Positions 51,963 through 60,253 of a stretch of 64,000 nucleotides of DNA are shown here, in pieces. How positions within the stretch are numbered: the first letter of the stretch is position 1; each line of letters begins with the position of its first letter. Origin of the DNA: JAFGCL01 sp964423835 (lineage in GTDB: Bacteria > Chloroflexota > Dehalococcoidia > UBA2247 > RBG-13-53-26); assembly GCA_964423835.1 (NCBI GenBank), contig CAYRGJ010000001.1, forward strand, positions 62,001 through 126,000. The letters run 5' to 3'. A program made the translations under genes and the position numbers. A model generated the notes under the pieces. That model saw only the letters and a list, made by a program, of their open reading frames with translations, did no database searches and had not been told where the DNA came from.

Positions 51963-54683
51963 TCAAGGCTGGCCAGGTTCTCTGGCCGCCGCCTCCAGGT
52001 CCACGAAGCTGGCTTCCGCCAGGCCGCGATACCGCTCGGGATGGCAGGTGAGGATAATGATCTGAAGGCGCCGGGCCTCTTCTTCGAGAATGGCCAGCGC
52101 CCGTGCCATGCGCCGCGCATCGGTGCAGGTCAAGACATCATCCAGGACCACCATCTGCCGCTCATCCCGTGCCAGCACCTCGGCCAGGGCCAGCCTGGTG
52201 GCCAGGTGGATCTGCTCCAACTCGCCCCCGGAGACCGCATCCAGGGAGACGCCTTCCCCGACGTCTTCCGGGACTACGCCTGAGGGCTCAAAGGCGGCGC
52301 CCAGCTTCAGGCTGCCCAGGCGTTGGCCGCCGATCTGCCGGACGAAGTGAGTGGCCAGGGACTCCACCGGCCCGGCCACCGCGGCTACGGCGTCATCGTG
52401 GCATTTCCTCAGCGTGTCCCGCAATAGACGGATGGCCGCCGCCTGCAGCTCTCCGCCGGCGACCTCTGCCCGGAGCGCGGCCTCCTTCTCTTCCGCCTCC
52501 GCCAGCAGCGAGTAGGTGCCATCGGCCCCGAGGGTCTGGAGCCGCATCTCCTCCCGCGTCTCAGCGTCCCGGGCCGCGCCATCGGCCTCCGCCGCCGCAT
52601 TCAGCTGCCTCTCCAGCCGGGCCACCGTGTCCACGGGGTTGTCCGTAAAGCCCGAGAGCTTCTCCTTTATCTCCTCCAGCTTCAGGCGGGCGGCGTCCCA
52701 GGAGAGCGTGACCTTCTTCAGGTCGTCGGCGCGCTGCTCGTCCGACTTCCCGTCCCCGGTCAGCTCCGCCAGCCTGGACTCCAGCGACCTGGCCAGGGCC
52801 CTGGTGGCCCCGGCGCGGGAGTTGAGCTCCTCACTTCTGCTCCGGGCGGTAGCCAGGCCATTCTGGGCCGCGTCCCACGCGCGTTCTGCCTTCTCCACCC
52901 TGGCCACAAAGGCCTGCCGGGCGTCATCGGCCGCGAATTTGAGGGCTGACGGGTCGGGTGCCTCCTTCTCCCAGCCGGGGTGGGCCTGGACCAGTCTGGC
53001 CCGAACCGCCAGCAGCTCGGACCGCTGCCGCTGCAGGTCCTCCAGGGTCCGGCCGGACAGCCAGGCCTTCATCTGTGCGTCCGTGTGGGCTATCCTGGTG
53101 TCGAGGGCCCGGCCCTTATCCTGCAGGGCCTCCAGCGAGTCGACATCCGCAGTGCCAAAAGGCTCCGCCAGCCGCTTCACCTCCTGCTCTGCCTCTGCCC
53201 GCCGGGCCCGATGCTCCGCCACCGACCCGGCCGGACCGGAGACCCTCAGGCGGCACACGCCCGGAAGGTCCGCCACCACTTCCGGGGAACCGGTGACCCG
53301 GGCCGGGACCCCGGGTTTCAGCTCCACTTCGCCCGGCTCCTCCCCGGCGACTACGATCAGCTTCCCGCCAACCTCGGGGACCACCTCCAGGGTGAGCAGC
53401 GACGCCTCTATCATGAGCTGGGCCTCGTCGCGCCTTCTCATGGCGGAGCGGATGGCCTTCAACGCCCTGTCATCGGGGGCCAGCAGTGCGGTGCGCTCCC
53501 GGCGGAGGGCGGCCACGCTCCCCTGCGCCTCCATGATCTGGCCCAGAAGCCGGTCCACATCGCCCAGGTTCCGGGCGGCATCAGCCGCCTGGCGGGCCTG
53601 ATCCGCCAGCTCCCGCCTGGCGTCGATGGCCGGGCGCTCCTTCCGCGCGTCTTCCAGCGCGGACCTGGCGGCCGCTGCCTCCTGCTCGCGCTGCAACAGC
53701 TCGCGCTGGTGCACCGGCAGATCTCCTTCCATGCGCCGCAGGACCGCGGCGGTGTCACCGATCTCCTTCCTGATGGCGGCTACGGCCTCTATGCGCCCTT
53801 TCAGCTCGCGGTAGCTGGCCTCTTCCGCCCTGGCTCCTTCCTCCCTGCGCGCCTTCTCGGAAACGAGCTTCTGGAAGAGCTCGGCCCTGGCCCTGGCCTC
53901 CCTGAGCTCCCCGGAGACCGCCTCCGCGTCGTACCTGGCCTGCGCCCGCGCGGCTTTCAAGTCCTCCACCCGCCTGGCAGCCTCTTCATATTGACGCTGC
54001 CGGGCGACGGCCGCCGCCCTGGCCTCAGCGGCGGCCTCAAGCTCTTCGCGGCGTTGCACCACTGGCGCGGCGTCCCTGCCGGTCTTGAGCTTGCCTCCGG
54101 GAGTGTAGATCCGGAGGTAGGCCTCCTCCACTCTTCGCTCGACCGGGCCGAAGGATGAGCCGCCGATCTGGGCCCCCAGCGATGACCGGATGTCCTCCGC
54201 CAGGTCTCCGCTCAGCCCCTTCAGGGCCAGTTCACCCTGTGTGGTCCACAGCACCTGCGCCAGCCCCCAGTTCTCCGGCCGGGACAGTCCCCGCCCGGGG
54301 GCGTTTCCGCTGAGCATGGTCCGGACCAGCTCATCGGCTTTGTCGGACTCAGCCAGCCCCACGAAGCGGCCGCCCTCCAGCCTCTCCAGCCGTGAGGACG
54401 GGCCATCCAGGAACTTCTTGATGATGCGGTACTCGCGGCCGCCATGGCAGAACTCGACGGTGACGGTCGGCGTCAGCGCCCGGCCCCAGGGCCGGAGGGC
54501 CTCGGCCTCCCGGCTCCGGACACGGTGACCATCCATCAACCCCAGGCGCATGGCTTCGAAGAGGGTGGACTTGCCGCTGGCGTTCGGCGCGTGGATGACA
54601 TTGAGCCCCTCCTGGAACGGGCCCACCGCGACAGCGTCGGCAAAGCAGCGCCAGCCGGACACGCATATCGAGCGGACGATCAC
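51963..54683 (-). CDS. SbcC/Rad50-like ATPase with a beta insertion instead of a hook
   Basis: A 906-residue SMC-like ATPase. Walker A APNASGKST is near residue 35 (first Gly replaced by Ala). The ABC signature is VSGGELEQIHLATRLALAE and Walker B is MVVLDDVLTCTD near the C-terminus. Two coiled coils (about 200-425, 490-720) flank the middle. The Rad50 zinc hook Cys-x-x-Cys is missing; instead residues about 428-485 (LTLEVVPEVGGKLIVV... to ...VCRLRVSGPAG) look like a small beta domain. It should act with the SbcD-like nuclease on DNA ends. It starts GTG, overlapping the SbcD stop as GTGA. Identity as SbcC is by architecture and neighbourhood. Confidence 0.82.
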   Translation of the reverse strand: MIVRSICVSGWRCFADAVAVGPFQEGLNVIHAPNASGKSTLFEAMRLGLMDGHRVRSREAEALRPWGRALTPTVTVEFCHGGREYRIIKKFLDGPSSRLERLEGGRFVGLAESDKADELVRTMLSGNAPGRGLSRPENWGLAQVLWTTQGELALKGLSGDLAEDIRSSLGAQIGGSSFGPVERRVEEAYLRIYTPGGKLKTGRDAAPVVQRREELEAAAEARAAAVARQRQYEEAARRVEDLKAARAQARYDAEAVSGELREARARAELFQKLVSEKARREEGARAEEASYRELKGRIEAVAAIRKEIGDTAAVLRRMEGDLPVHQRELLQREQEAAAARSALEDARKERPAIDARRELADQARQAADAARNLGDVDRLLGQIMEAQGSVAALRRERTALLAPDDRALKAIRSAMRRRDEAQLMIEASLLTLEVVPEVGGKLIVVAGEEPGEVELKPGVPARVTGSPEVVADLPGVCRLRVSGPAGSVAEHRARRAEAEQEVKRLAEPFGTADVDSLEALQDKGRALDTRIAHTDAQMKAWLSGRTLEDLQRQRSELLAVRARLVQAHPGWEKEAPDPSALKFAADDARQAFVARVEKAERAWDAAQNGLATARSRSEELNSRAGATRALARSLESRLAELTGDGKSDEQRADDLKKVTLSWDAARLKLEEIKEKLSGFTDNPVDTVARLERQLNAAAEADGAARDAETREEMRLQTLGADGTYSLLAEAEEKEAALRAEVAGGELQAAAIRLLRDTLRKCHDDAVAAVAGPVESLATHFVRQIGGQRLGSLKLGAAFEPSGVVPEDVGEGVSLDAVSGGELEQIHLATRLALAEVLARDERQMVVLDDVLTCTDARRMARALAILEEEARRLQIIILTCHPERYRGLAEASFVDLEAAAREPGQP

Positions 54684-55807
54684 GGCCCTGCCTCCGCCAT
54701 GATGGCATAGAGCTCCAGCAGGGCCCTGCCGGCCACCTCCGGCGTGGCCCCCTCCGGGCGCCCTCCGCCGTACGCCGGATCGGAAAGCTCCTGCAGCCTG
54801 GCGGCCGCCTCGCGCAGGACCCCGGGCGGCAGGCCGGCCACCCAGCTGGCGTCCTCCGGGGAAGGCCGCAGGGTGCTGCCGTCGAACGAGAAGAACAGGA
54901 ACCGGGGCGCCAGGAGGTCCCTGATGCTGGCCACCTCGCCGCGATCGGACGCAGGCAGCAGCCCCTTCACCCGCACCTGCAGCAGGACCGACTCCGGGCG
55001 CTCCAGCGACTCGATGTCCCGGCGCAGCTGCGCCAGGTCGCCAGGCGCACGCACGTCTCTCTCCATGACCTCCCAGGCCAGGGCCCCGGTCCGCTCCGTT
55101 GTGAGCGAGGGCGCTGCCCCGTGGTCCGGGATCTCGACCAGCAGGACGTTCCCGCTGTCCCTCTCGCCGAATCCGGTGGTCTCGTGGGTGCCGCAGTACG
55201 CCATGCGGGCCGCCCCGTCGGCTGCCGGGTACAGGGCTGTCGAATGCCAGTGCCCCAGGGCCAGGTAGTCCAGCCCGGACCGTGATGCGGCGTCCCGCGG
55301 GATGGGATGGTCCGGCTCCGCCTGCGGCATTCCTTCCACCGTGCCGTGGGCCAGGCCTATCCCGATGACTCCGGCTTCCTGGTGCCCGATCCAGGCGCTG
55401 GGGTCTTTGCGGGAGCGCTTGTCCGTCACGGGACAGGGATAGAGCCGGCCGCCGGGGATCTCGACCGGCTTCTCCTCCCGCAGCACGTGGACGTGCTCCA
55501 TTGACCTCCACGCCGGGTGCTCCCAGACCGAACCGGGAGTGAGCGGGTCGTGGTTGCCCGGCAGCACGTATACCGGCACGGGGCTGCCGGCCAGGATGTC
55601 CGCTACCTTCTGTACCAGCGCCCGGTCCACGGCATTGTCCTCAAAGGTATCGCCGGCGATGAGCAGGAACTCCGCGCCCCGCTCCCGGGCGGTGGCGACC
55701 ACCCGCCCGGCGGCCTCCAGGCGCTCTTCCCGCACGCGGGCCGCGGCGGCCCCAACGTGCGCCGCCTTCATTCCCAGCTGCCAGTCTGCCGTGTGGATGA
55801 ACTTCAC
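54680..55807 (-). CDS. SbcD/Mre11-like metallophosphoesterase
   Basis: A 375-residue nuclease of the calcineurin-like fold. Motifs in order: FIHTADWQLG, IAGDTFED, LPGNHDPL, IGLAHGTV and ALGHWHS. In Mre11/SbcD the first motif is Asp-x-His; here it is Asp-Trp-Gln, so one metal ligand is substituted, a variant I recall in some COG0420 members. It forms an Mre11-Rad50-like complex with the overlapping SbcC-like protein. It is the first gene of the sbcD-sbcC-addB-addA operon; ATG 55807 has GGGCCC-rich sequence upstream and no strong ribosome site. Confidence 0.85.
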   Translation of the reverse strand: MKFIHTADWQLGMKAAHVGAAAARVREERLEAAGRVVATARERGAEFLLIAGDTFEDNAVDRALVQKVADILAGSPVPVYVLPGNHDPLTPGSVWEHPAWRSMEHVHVLREEKPVEIPGGRLYPCPVTDKRSRKDPSAWIGHQEAGVIGIGLAHGTVEGMPQAEPDHPIPRDAASRSGLDYLALGHWHSTALYPAADGAARMAYCGTHETTGFGERDSGNVLLVEIPDHGAAPSLTTERTGALAWEVMERDVRAPGDLAQLRRDIESLERPESVLLQVRVKGLLPASDRGEVASIRDLLAPRFLFFSFDGSTLRPSPEDASWVAGLPPGVLREAAARLQELSDPAYGGGRPEGATPEVAGRALLELYAIMAEAGP

Positions 55808-55952
55808 TGCCGGATGGGCCCCTTTCGGAACGACGCCTGATCAGGGAGCAATTCTAGCATGATCGTCTCCGCGCGGTAAACGATGAAGAGGATGGGACGC
55901 CTGCGGACGCCTGTTGGCCCCGACATGCTGCCCGGACCGCCGCCGGCCGCCG

Positions 55953-57317
55953 TCAGTCCGCGGCGTCTTCGTCGTCGGGGACGCCGGGCGCCGCGGGCCC
56001 CTCCAGTGACAGCACCTGGTCGGCCTGCTCGTCCGGCAGCTCGTGGACATCCCGAAGGGCGCGCTCCATGGCCCGGGCCCGGACCTCGGTCTGGTCAATG
56101 GTCCTGGAGGCGGTGTTCAGCTGCTTCTTGACCCTGGCCAGGACGGCGCCGAACCGGTTGAACTCGGTCTTGACCGCGGACAGTATCACCTGGATCTCGT
56201 GGGACCGCTTCTCCAGGGCCACTGTCTGGAAGCCCATGCGCAGGCTGCTGAGTATGGCCGTCATGGTGGTGGGGCCGGCGACCACCACGCGGTGCTTCCT
56301 CTGCAGCTCCTCCACCAGGCCGGGCTGGCGCAGGACCTCGGCATAGAGCCCTTCGGTAGGCAGGAACATGATGGCGAAGTCGGTGGTGCGGGGATGGTCA
56401 ATGTACTTCTGGAAGATGTCTCTGGCTGATGCGTGCACCGCCCGCAGCAGGCCGGCCACTGATTCCTGCACCGCCGCCTCGTTGCCATCGTCCGCCGCAT
56501 CCAGGAGCCGGAGGTAGTCCTCCTGGGGGAACTTGGAGTCTATGGGCAGCCACATCTCCGGATCGGCGCTGCCGCCCGGTCCCGGCAGCCGGACCGCAAA
56601 CTCCACCATCTCGGCAGAGGATTCCCTGATGTGCACGTTGCGGGCGTACTGGTCCGGGGCCAGCGTCTGCTCCAGGATGGCGCCCAGCTGGACCTCCGCC
56701 CAGGTGCCCCGGGCCTTCACGTTGGTGAGGACGCGCTTCAGGTCGCCTACCCCCGCGGCCAGCGTCTGCATCTCGCCCAGGCCGCGCTGCACGGCGTCCA
56801 GGCGATCGCCGACCAGCTTGAAGGACTCGCCGAGCCGCCTCTCCAGGGCGCTCTGCAGCTTCTCGTCCACCGTCTGCCGCATCTGCTCCAGCTTCTTCTC
56901 ATTGCTGTCCTGGATCTGGCGCATCTGGCCCTCCAGGGTGGTGCGGATGCTCTCCAGCCGGCCCTCATTCGACTCGGTGAGCAGCTTCAGCTGCCGCGCC
57001 AGGTGATCGAGCTGGGCCGACTGCGCCTGGCCCATTTCGGCCAGGGCCCTGATCAGGGAGTCGGTGGCGGCCTTCTGGCCGGAGGCGACCTCCTGTCGCA
57101 GCTCCCGCGCTCCCCTGGCGGATTCCTCTCTGGCGGCCCTCAGATCATCACGGACCGCGGCTTCCAGCTGCCGGCCTTCCTGTCCTGATGCCTTTCTGAG
57201 GAGGACGGCCAGGATGATGATCGAGACTGTCAGCGAGATGAGGGCGATGGCCAGGGCGGCGGCTTCCAGGGCTGGTTTCCCTCCTCTAACGCATTTCCAA
57301 TACGCGGGCCCTGACAT
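55953..57317 (-). CDS. rmuC: RmuC-family DNA recombination protein
   Basis: An RmuC homologue: N-terminal membrane anchor (ALAIALISLTVSIIILAVLL), a long coiled coil (about 60-215), then the RmuC core (ARGTWAEVQLGAILEQ, PIDSKFPQEDYLRL, DFAIMFLPTEGLYAEVLR, GPTTMTAILSSLRMGFQ). RmuC limits inversions and other rearrangements in E. coli and may be a nuclease. The nearest conventional start, ATG 57317, has a weak signal. A strong GGAGGG lies inside the frame 9 bases before CTG 57267-57269, which would give the product typical of the family, so CTG may be the true start. It neighbours the sbcDC-addBA operon, reinforcing a DNA-processing island. Confidence 0.88.
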   Translation of the reverse strand: MSGPAYWKCVRGGKPALEAAALAIALISLTVSIIILAVLLRKASGQEGRQLEAAVRDDLRAAREESARGARELRQEVASGQKAATDSLIRALAEMGQAQSAQLDHLARQLKLLTESNEGRLESIRTTLEGQMRQIQDSNEKKLEQMRQTVDEKLQSALERRLGESFKLVGDRLDAVQRGLGEMQTLAAGVGDLKRVLTNVKARGTWAEVQLGAILEQTLAPDQYARNVHIRESSAEMVEFAVRLPGPGGSADPEMWLPIDSKFPQEDYLRLLDAADDGNEAAVQESVAGLLRAVHASARDIFQKYIDHPRTTDFAIMFLPTEGLYAEVLRQPGLVEELQRKHRVVVAGPTTMTAILSSLRMGFQTVALEKRSHEIQVILSAVKTEFNRFGAVLARVKKQLNTASRTIDQTEVRARAMERALRDVHELPDEQADQVLSLEGPAAPGVPDDEDAAD

Positions 57318-57492
57318 TCTAGCACGACCCTTTCCACGGGTAAACGGGGCCCTCCGAGCACGGCCGGCGCTATTGACAGATGGTGTAACATACCTCTCTG
57401 GAGCAATGAATGGGCGCGGTGGATGTCTGAAGAAAAGAGTGAGCTGCTGTCTTTGACCGGGAGAGAGAGGCAGCACAGGAGGCTTTCCAGCG

Positions 57493-58650
57493 ATGTGGCT
57501 AACCTACCTAGGCATCGTCAGTCTGTTCCTGACCATCATGGGGGTGAACCTCCTCCTGAACCTGAGGTCACTGCACCGGCTGGACGAGGAAGAGACCGAC
57601 CCGGGCGGGCCCTTCCCCCTGATCTCCGTTCTGGTCCCCGCCAGGAATGAAGAGCTCAACATAGCCACCTGCATCGAATCCCTGATGCAGCAGGACTACC
57701 CCAACTTCGAGATACTGGTCCTGGATGACAACTCCACGGACCGCACCGGGGCCATTGTGGAGGCCCTGGCCGCCAGGGACCACCGGGTCAGGCTGCTGCA
57801 TGGCGAGACGCTGCCGGCGGGCTGGGCGGGCAAGCCGCATGCCTGCCACCAGCTGGCCCGGAATGCCAGAGGGTCCTGGTATCTGTTCACCGACGCCGAC
57901 ACCAGGCACTCGCCCTCGATGCTGAGCCACGCCATGGCCTATGTTCGGGAGCACGGCCTGTCCCTGCTCTCCGGCCTGCCGCTGCAGCAGACCGCTTCGT
58001 TTTCGCAGAAGGTGGTCATCCCTACGCTCTACTTCCTGATCCTCACCTGCTTCCCTCTGTGGTGGGTGCAGGGCGCGGCCAGGCCCAAGGCCGGCTTTGT
58101 CTTCGGCCAGTTCATCTTCTGCGATGCCGCCGACTACCACGAGGTGGGCGGCCACGAGGCGGTGAAGGCCCGCATTATCGAGGATGTCTGTTTGGGGCTG
58201 GAGTTCACCCGCCACGGTAAGAGGCAGGGCGTAGTGGACCTCTCCCGGGACGTGTCCACCCGCATGTATGGCAGCGTGGGCGAGCTGTGGCAGGGGCTGA
58301 CCAAGTGGACCTACTCCGTCAGCTGCTTCTCCGAGGCGGCCCTCATTCTCCTCATCACCCTGGGGATAGGCCTGTTCCTCGGCCCCTTCATCTTCCTGGC
58401 CTGGGAGCTGGCGCCCTTCCTCGACGCCCCCGGCTGGATGGCCCTGGCCCTGGCCCAGGTCATCTTCATCATCGTGATGCGGGCCCTGATCGATCATCGC
58501 TTTGGCTGGTCCGAGGCCTACTCGGTGGCGCATCCGGCGGCCATCCTTTTCTGGCTGCTGTCCGCGGTCTATGCCAGCTACAAGCACTTCACCGGCCGCG
58601 GGGTCAGCTGGAAGAAGAGGGAGTACCGCGCCTCCGTGGGAGTCAAGTAG
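57493..58650 (+). CDS. membrane GT2 glycosyltransferase
   Basis: A 385-residue glycosyltransferase with an N-terminal membrane segment (1-23) and two to three at the C-terminus. The GT-A domain shows VLVPARNEELNI, LDDNSTDRT (nucleotide Asp), TDADTRHSPSML (DxD metal site) and an acidic IIEDVCLGLEFTRHGKR acceptor segment. It resembles CrtQ/hopanoid-type transferases that act on lipid acceptors. ATG 57493 follows AGGAGG. A TTGACA at 57373-57378 lacks a matching -10. The gene's end (ASVGVK-stop) is reiterated three more times immediately downstream. Confidence 0.85.
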   Translation: MWLTYLGIVSLFLTIMGVNLLLNLRSLHRLDEEETDPGGPFPLISVLVPARNEELNIATCIESLMQQDYPNFEILVLDDNSTDRTGAIVEALAARDHRVRLLHGETLPAGWAGKPHACHQLARNARGSWYLFTDADTRHSPSMLSHAMAYVREHGLSLLSGLPLQQTASFSQKVVIPTLYFLILTCFPLWWVQGAARPKAGFVFGQFIFCDAADYHEVGGHEAVKARIIEDVCLGLEFTRHGKRQGVVDLSRDVSTRMYGSVGELWQGLTKWTYSVSCFSEAALILLITLGIGLFLGPFIFLAWELAPFLDAPGWMALALAQVIFIIVMRALIDHRFGWSEAYSVAHPAAILFWLLSAVYASYKHFTGRGVSWKKREYRASVGVK

Positions 58651-58740
58651 CTCCACGGAGCATCCGTGGGCGTCAAGTAGCTCCACGGAGCATCCGTGGG
58701 CGTCAAGTAGCTCCACGGAGCATCCGTGGGCATCAAGTAG
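58631..58740 (+). repeat. tandem copies of the glycosyltransferase 3' end with stop codons
   Basis: After the gene's terminal bases (58631-58650) come three 30-base units at 58651-58680, 58681-58710 and 58711-58740. Each ends in TAG and encodes Leu-His-Gly-Ala-Ser-Val-Gly-(Val, Val, Ile)-Lys-stop. Versus the gene end the shared part differs by two synonymous changes (GCC/GCA, GGA/GGC); the last unit also has Val to Ile. Period 30 keeps all stops in the gene's frame. Confidence 0.9.
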
Positions 58741-58742
58741 TG

Positions 58743-58772
58743 TTGATAGCAGCGGTCCCGGCAAAGTATGAT
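58743..58772 (+). promoter_or_regulatory. promoter of the lipoprotein-like gene
   Basis: TTGATA (58743-58748), 18-base spacer, TATGAT (58767-58772), starting two bases after the repeat array. Initiation near 58779 would leave only about five bases before ATG 58784, which has no ribosome site, so the mRNA looks leaderless. Confidence 0.6.
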
Positions 58773-58783
58773 ATCCATAGCCC

Positions 58784-59257
58784 ATGCGTACTGTGGTCAG
58801 CGGACGCGGTCTCCCGGCGAAGCTGGTGCTCCTGTGCCTGGCGGCGCTGAGCCTGTTGCCCTGCGGGTGCAGCCAGGGGGGTGTCGTGGAGGGGGAGGTC
58901 ATCGCCAAGATGGTCAATGGCATGCAGGACCGGCGATGGTTCATCATCGTGCGCAACGAGCCTGCGGAGGGCCAGCCCGGCATCCGGTTCGATCCCACCG
59001 TTGAAGAAGGCCTGCGTCAATGCTTCCCGGCCGCCGGCGACCTGGTGGTGGACGATGCCGCGCTGGAGCAGATTGACGCGTCCTATGACAGCATCTCGTA
59101 CACGGTCACCCTTCATCTCATGTCCGGAGAGGAATACCAGTACTGCCAGGCCTGCCGCGCCGAGCGGGACATATTCAACCAGCTGCGCTTCGGCGACCGG
59201 GTGAAGGTGGATACGGAGCCTTCCGACGTGGGCCCCCTGATAACGGCCATCATGTGA
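58784..59257 (+). CDS. putative lipoprotein of unknown function
   Basis: A 157-residue exported protein. A basic start and a hydrophobic core (LVLLCLAALSLLP) lead to CGCS around residues 27-30, a degenerate lipobox. The mature part begins GGVVEGEVIAKMVNGMQ and contains a Cys-x-x-Cys (YCQAC) near residue 122 followed by FGDRVKVDTEP. No family is recognised; the last segment could be an OB-like strand. It follows the glycosyltransferase repeats and has its own promoter. A GC-rich hairpin (GCGCGCGGCCCCGGCGCCGG...) follows the stop. Confidence 0.6.
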   Translation: MRTVVSGRGLPAKLVLLCLAALSLLPCGCSQGGVVEGEVIAKMVNGMQDRRWFIIVRNEPAEGQPGIRFDPTVEEGLRQCFPAAGDLVVDDAALEQIDASYDSISYTVTLHLMSGEEYQYCQACRAERDIFNQLRFGDRVKVDTEPSDVGPLITAIM

Positions 59258-59340
59258 CGCGCGCGGCCCCGGCGCCGGCGCGGGAGATGGCTGATGGCCG
59301 GGCCCCCCGGGCCTGGCGGTGACTGCCCGGTATCGCTCCC

Positions 59341-59355
59341 GGGGCTCTTTGCCCC
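59341..59355 (-). terminator. small hairpin after gmk
   Basis: GGGGC and GCCCC pair around a TCTTT loop directly after the gmk stop. No T run. It lies in the 98-bp spacer between convergent genes. Confidence 0.35.
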
Positions 59356-59946
59356 TTACTTGAACTGGACGACGTGCGGCGCCACGCGGCACTTCTCGGC
59401 GGTGACGATGGCCCTGATCTGCTCCACCGCGGCGTCGAGTTGGTCGTCGCGGTTCACCACCACGTAGTCGAACATGAGCATGCTGCGCAGCTCCTCGTTC
59501 ACCTTGCCCAGCCGCACCTTGAGATCGGTGTTAGACTCGGTCTGGCGCCGCCGCAGCCGGCGCTCGTAGTCCTCCAGGGAGGGCAGGGTCAGGAAGACCA
59601 GGACCGCCCCCGGCAGGAGGTTCCGGATGGTGGCCGCCCCCTGGACATCGATCTTGAGGATGAGGTCCTTTCCGGCGTCCAGGCCCTGCTTGACCTCGTG
59701 CTTGGGCACACCGTACCAGTAGCCGTAGACCTTGGCCGACTCTATCAGGTCGCCTCGCTGCAGCATTTCCTGGAACCCGGACTCGGAGACGAAGTTGTAC
59801 TCTACGCCGTTCTTCTCGCTGGCCCGGGGCGGACGGGTGGTGGAAGTGACCACGTAGTCGAAGGGCACCTTGAGCTCCTTCATGCGGTTGAGCAGGGCGT
59901 CCTTGCCTGCCCCGGAGGGACCCGAAAGGATGATCAACAGAGGCAT
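59356..59946 (-). CDS. gmk: guanylate kinase
   Basis: A 196-residue guanylate kinase. The P-loop is SGPSGAGKDALL, with Asp where most enzymes have Ser or Thr after Lys, a variant I associate with Chloroflexota. GMP-binding features follow: TTRPPRASEKNGVEYNF, YWYGVPKHEV, ILKIDVQGA; the lid is YERRLRRRQTES. It makes GDP from GMP. Last gene of the run lysC-tyrA-aroA-remA-gmk; its ATG is 5 bases after the remA stop, so coupling is likely. Confidence 0.95.
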   Translation of the reverse strand: MPLLIILSGPSGAGKDALLNRMKELKVPFDYVVTSTTRPPRASEKNGVEYNFVSESGFQEMLQRGDLIESAKVYGYWYGVPKHEVKQGLDAGKDLILKIDVQGAATIRNLLPGAVLVFLTLPSLEDYERRLRRRQTESNTDLKVRLGKVNEELRSMLMFDYVVVNRDDQLDAAVEQIRAIVTAEKCRVAPHVVQFK

Positions 59947-59951
59947 TTTCC

Positions 59952-60242
59952 CTACTCCGCCTGTTCCGCATCTTCGAACTGGGCCCGCGGTCCGGCCCGC
60001 CGCATGCTGGCCACCCTGCCGGCAATGGTTTCGGGGGTGATGGCGGACAGGACGAGGTGGCCATTGTCCATGATAAGGACCGCCTTGGTCCGCCGTCCGT
60101 TAGTCATGTCGATTACATGCCCCTTGCTCTTGGCGTCGTGAATAAGGCGCTTCGAAGGCGCCGAGTTGGGCGATATGACGGCAACCACCTTATCGATGGC
60201 TGCCATGTTGCTGAAACCGAGGTGAATCAGCTCAGTAGTCAT
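59952..60242 (-). CDS. remA: RemA-like DUF370 protein
   Basis: A 96-residue DUF370 (RemA/YloC-neighbour) protein: LIHLGFSNMAAIDKVVAVISPNSAPSKR, then IDMTNGRRTKAVLIMDNGHLVLSAITPETIAGRV. RemA in Bacillus is a DNA-binding activator of matrix and osmoprotection genes. Next to gmk is the usual place of this gene in many bacteria. The C-terminus extends about 15 acidic residues beyond the core. ATG 60242 follows GGAGG; the gene begins 11 bases after the aroA stop. Confidence 0.85.
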   Translation of the reverse strand: MTTELIHLGFSNMAAIDKVVAVISPNSAPSKRLIHDAKSKGHVIDMTNGRRTKAVLIMDNGHLVLSAITPETIAGRVASMRRAGPRAQFEDAEQAE

Positions 60243-60253
60243 CTGTTCCTCCA

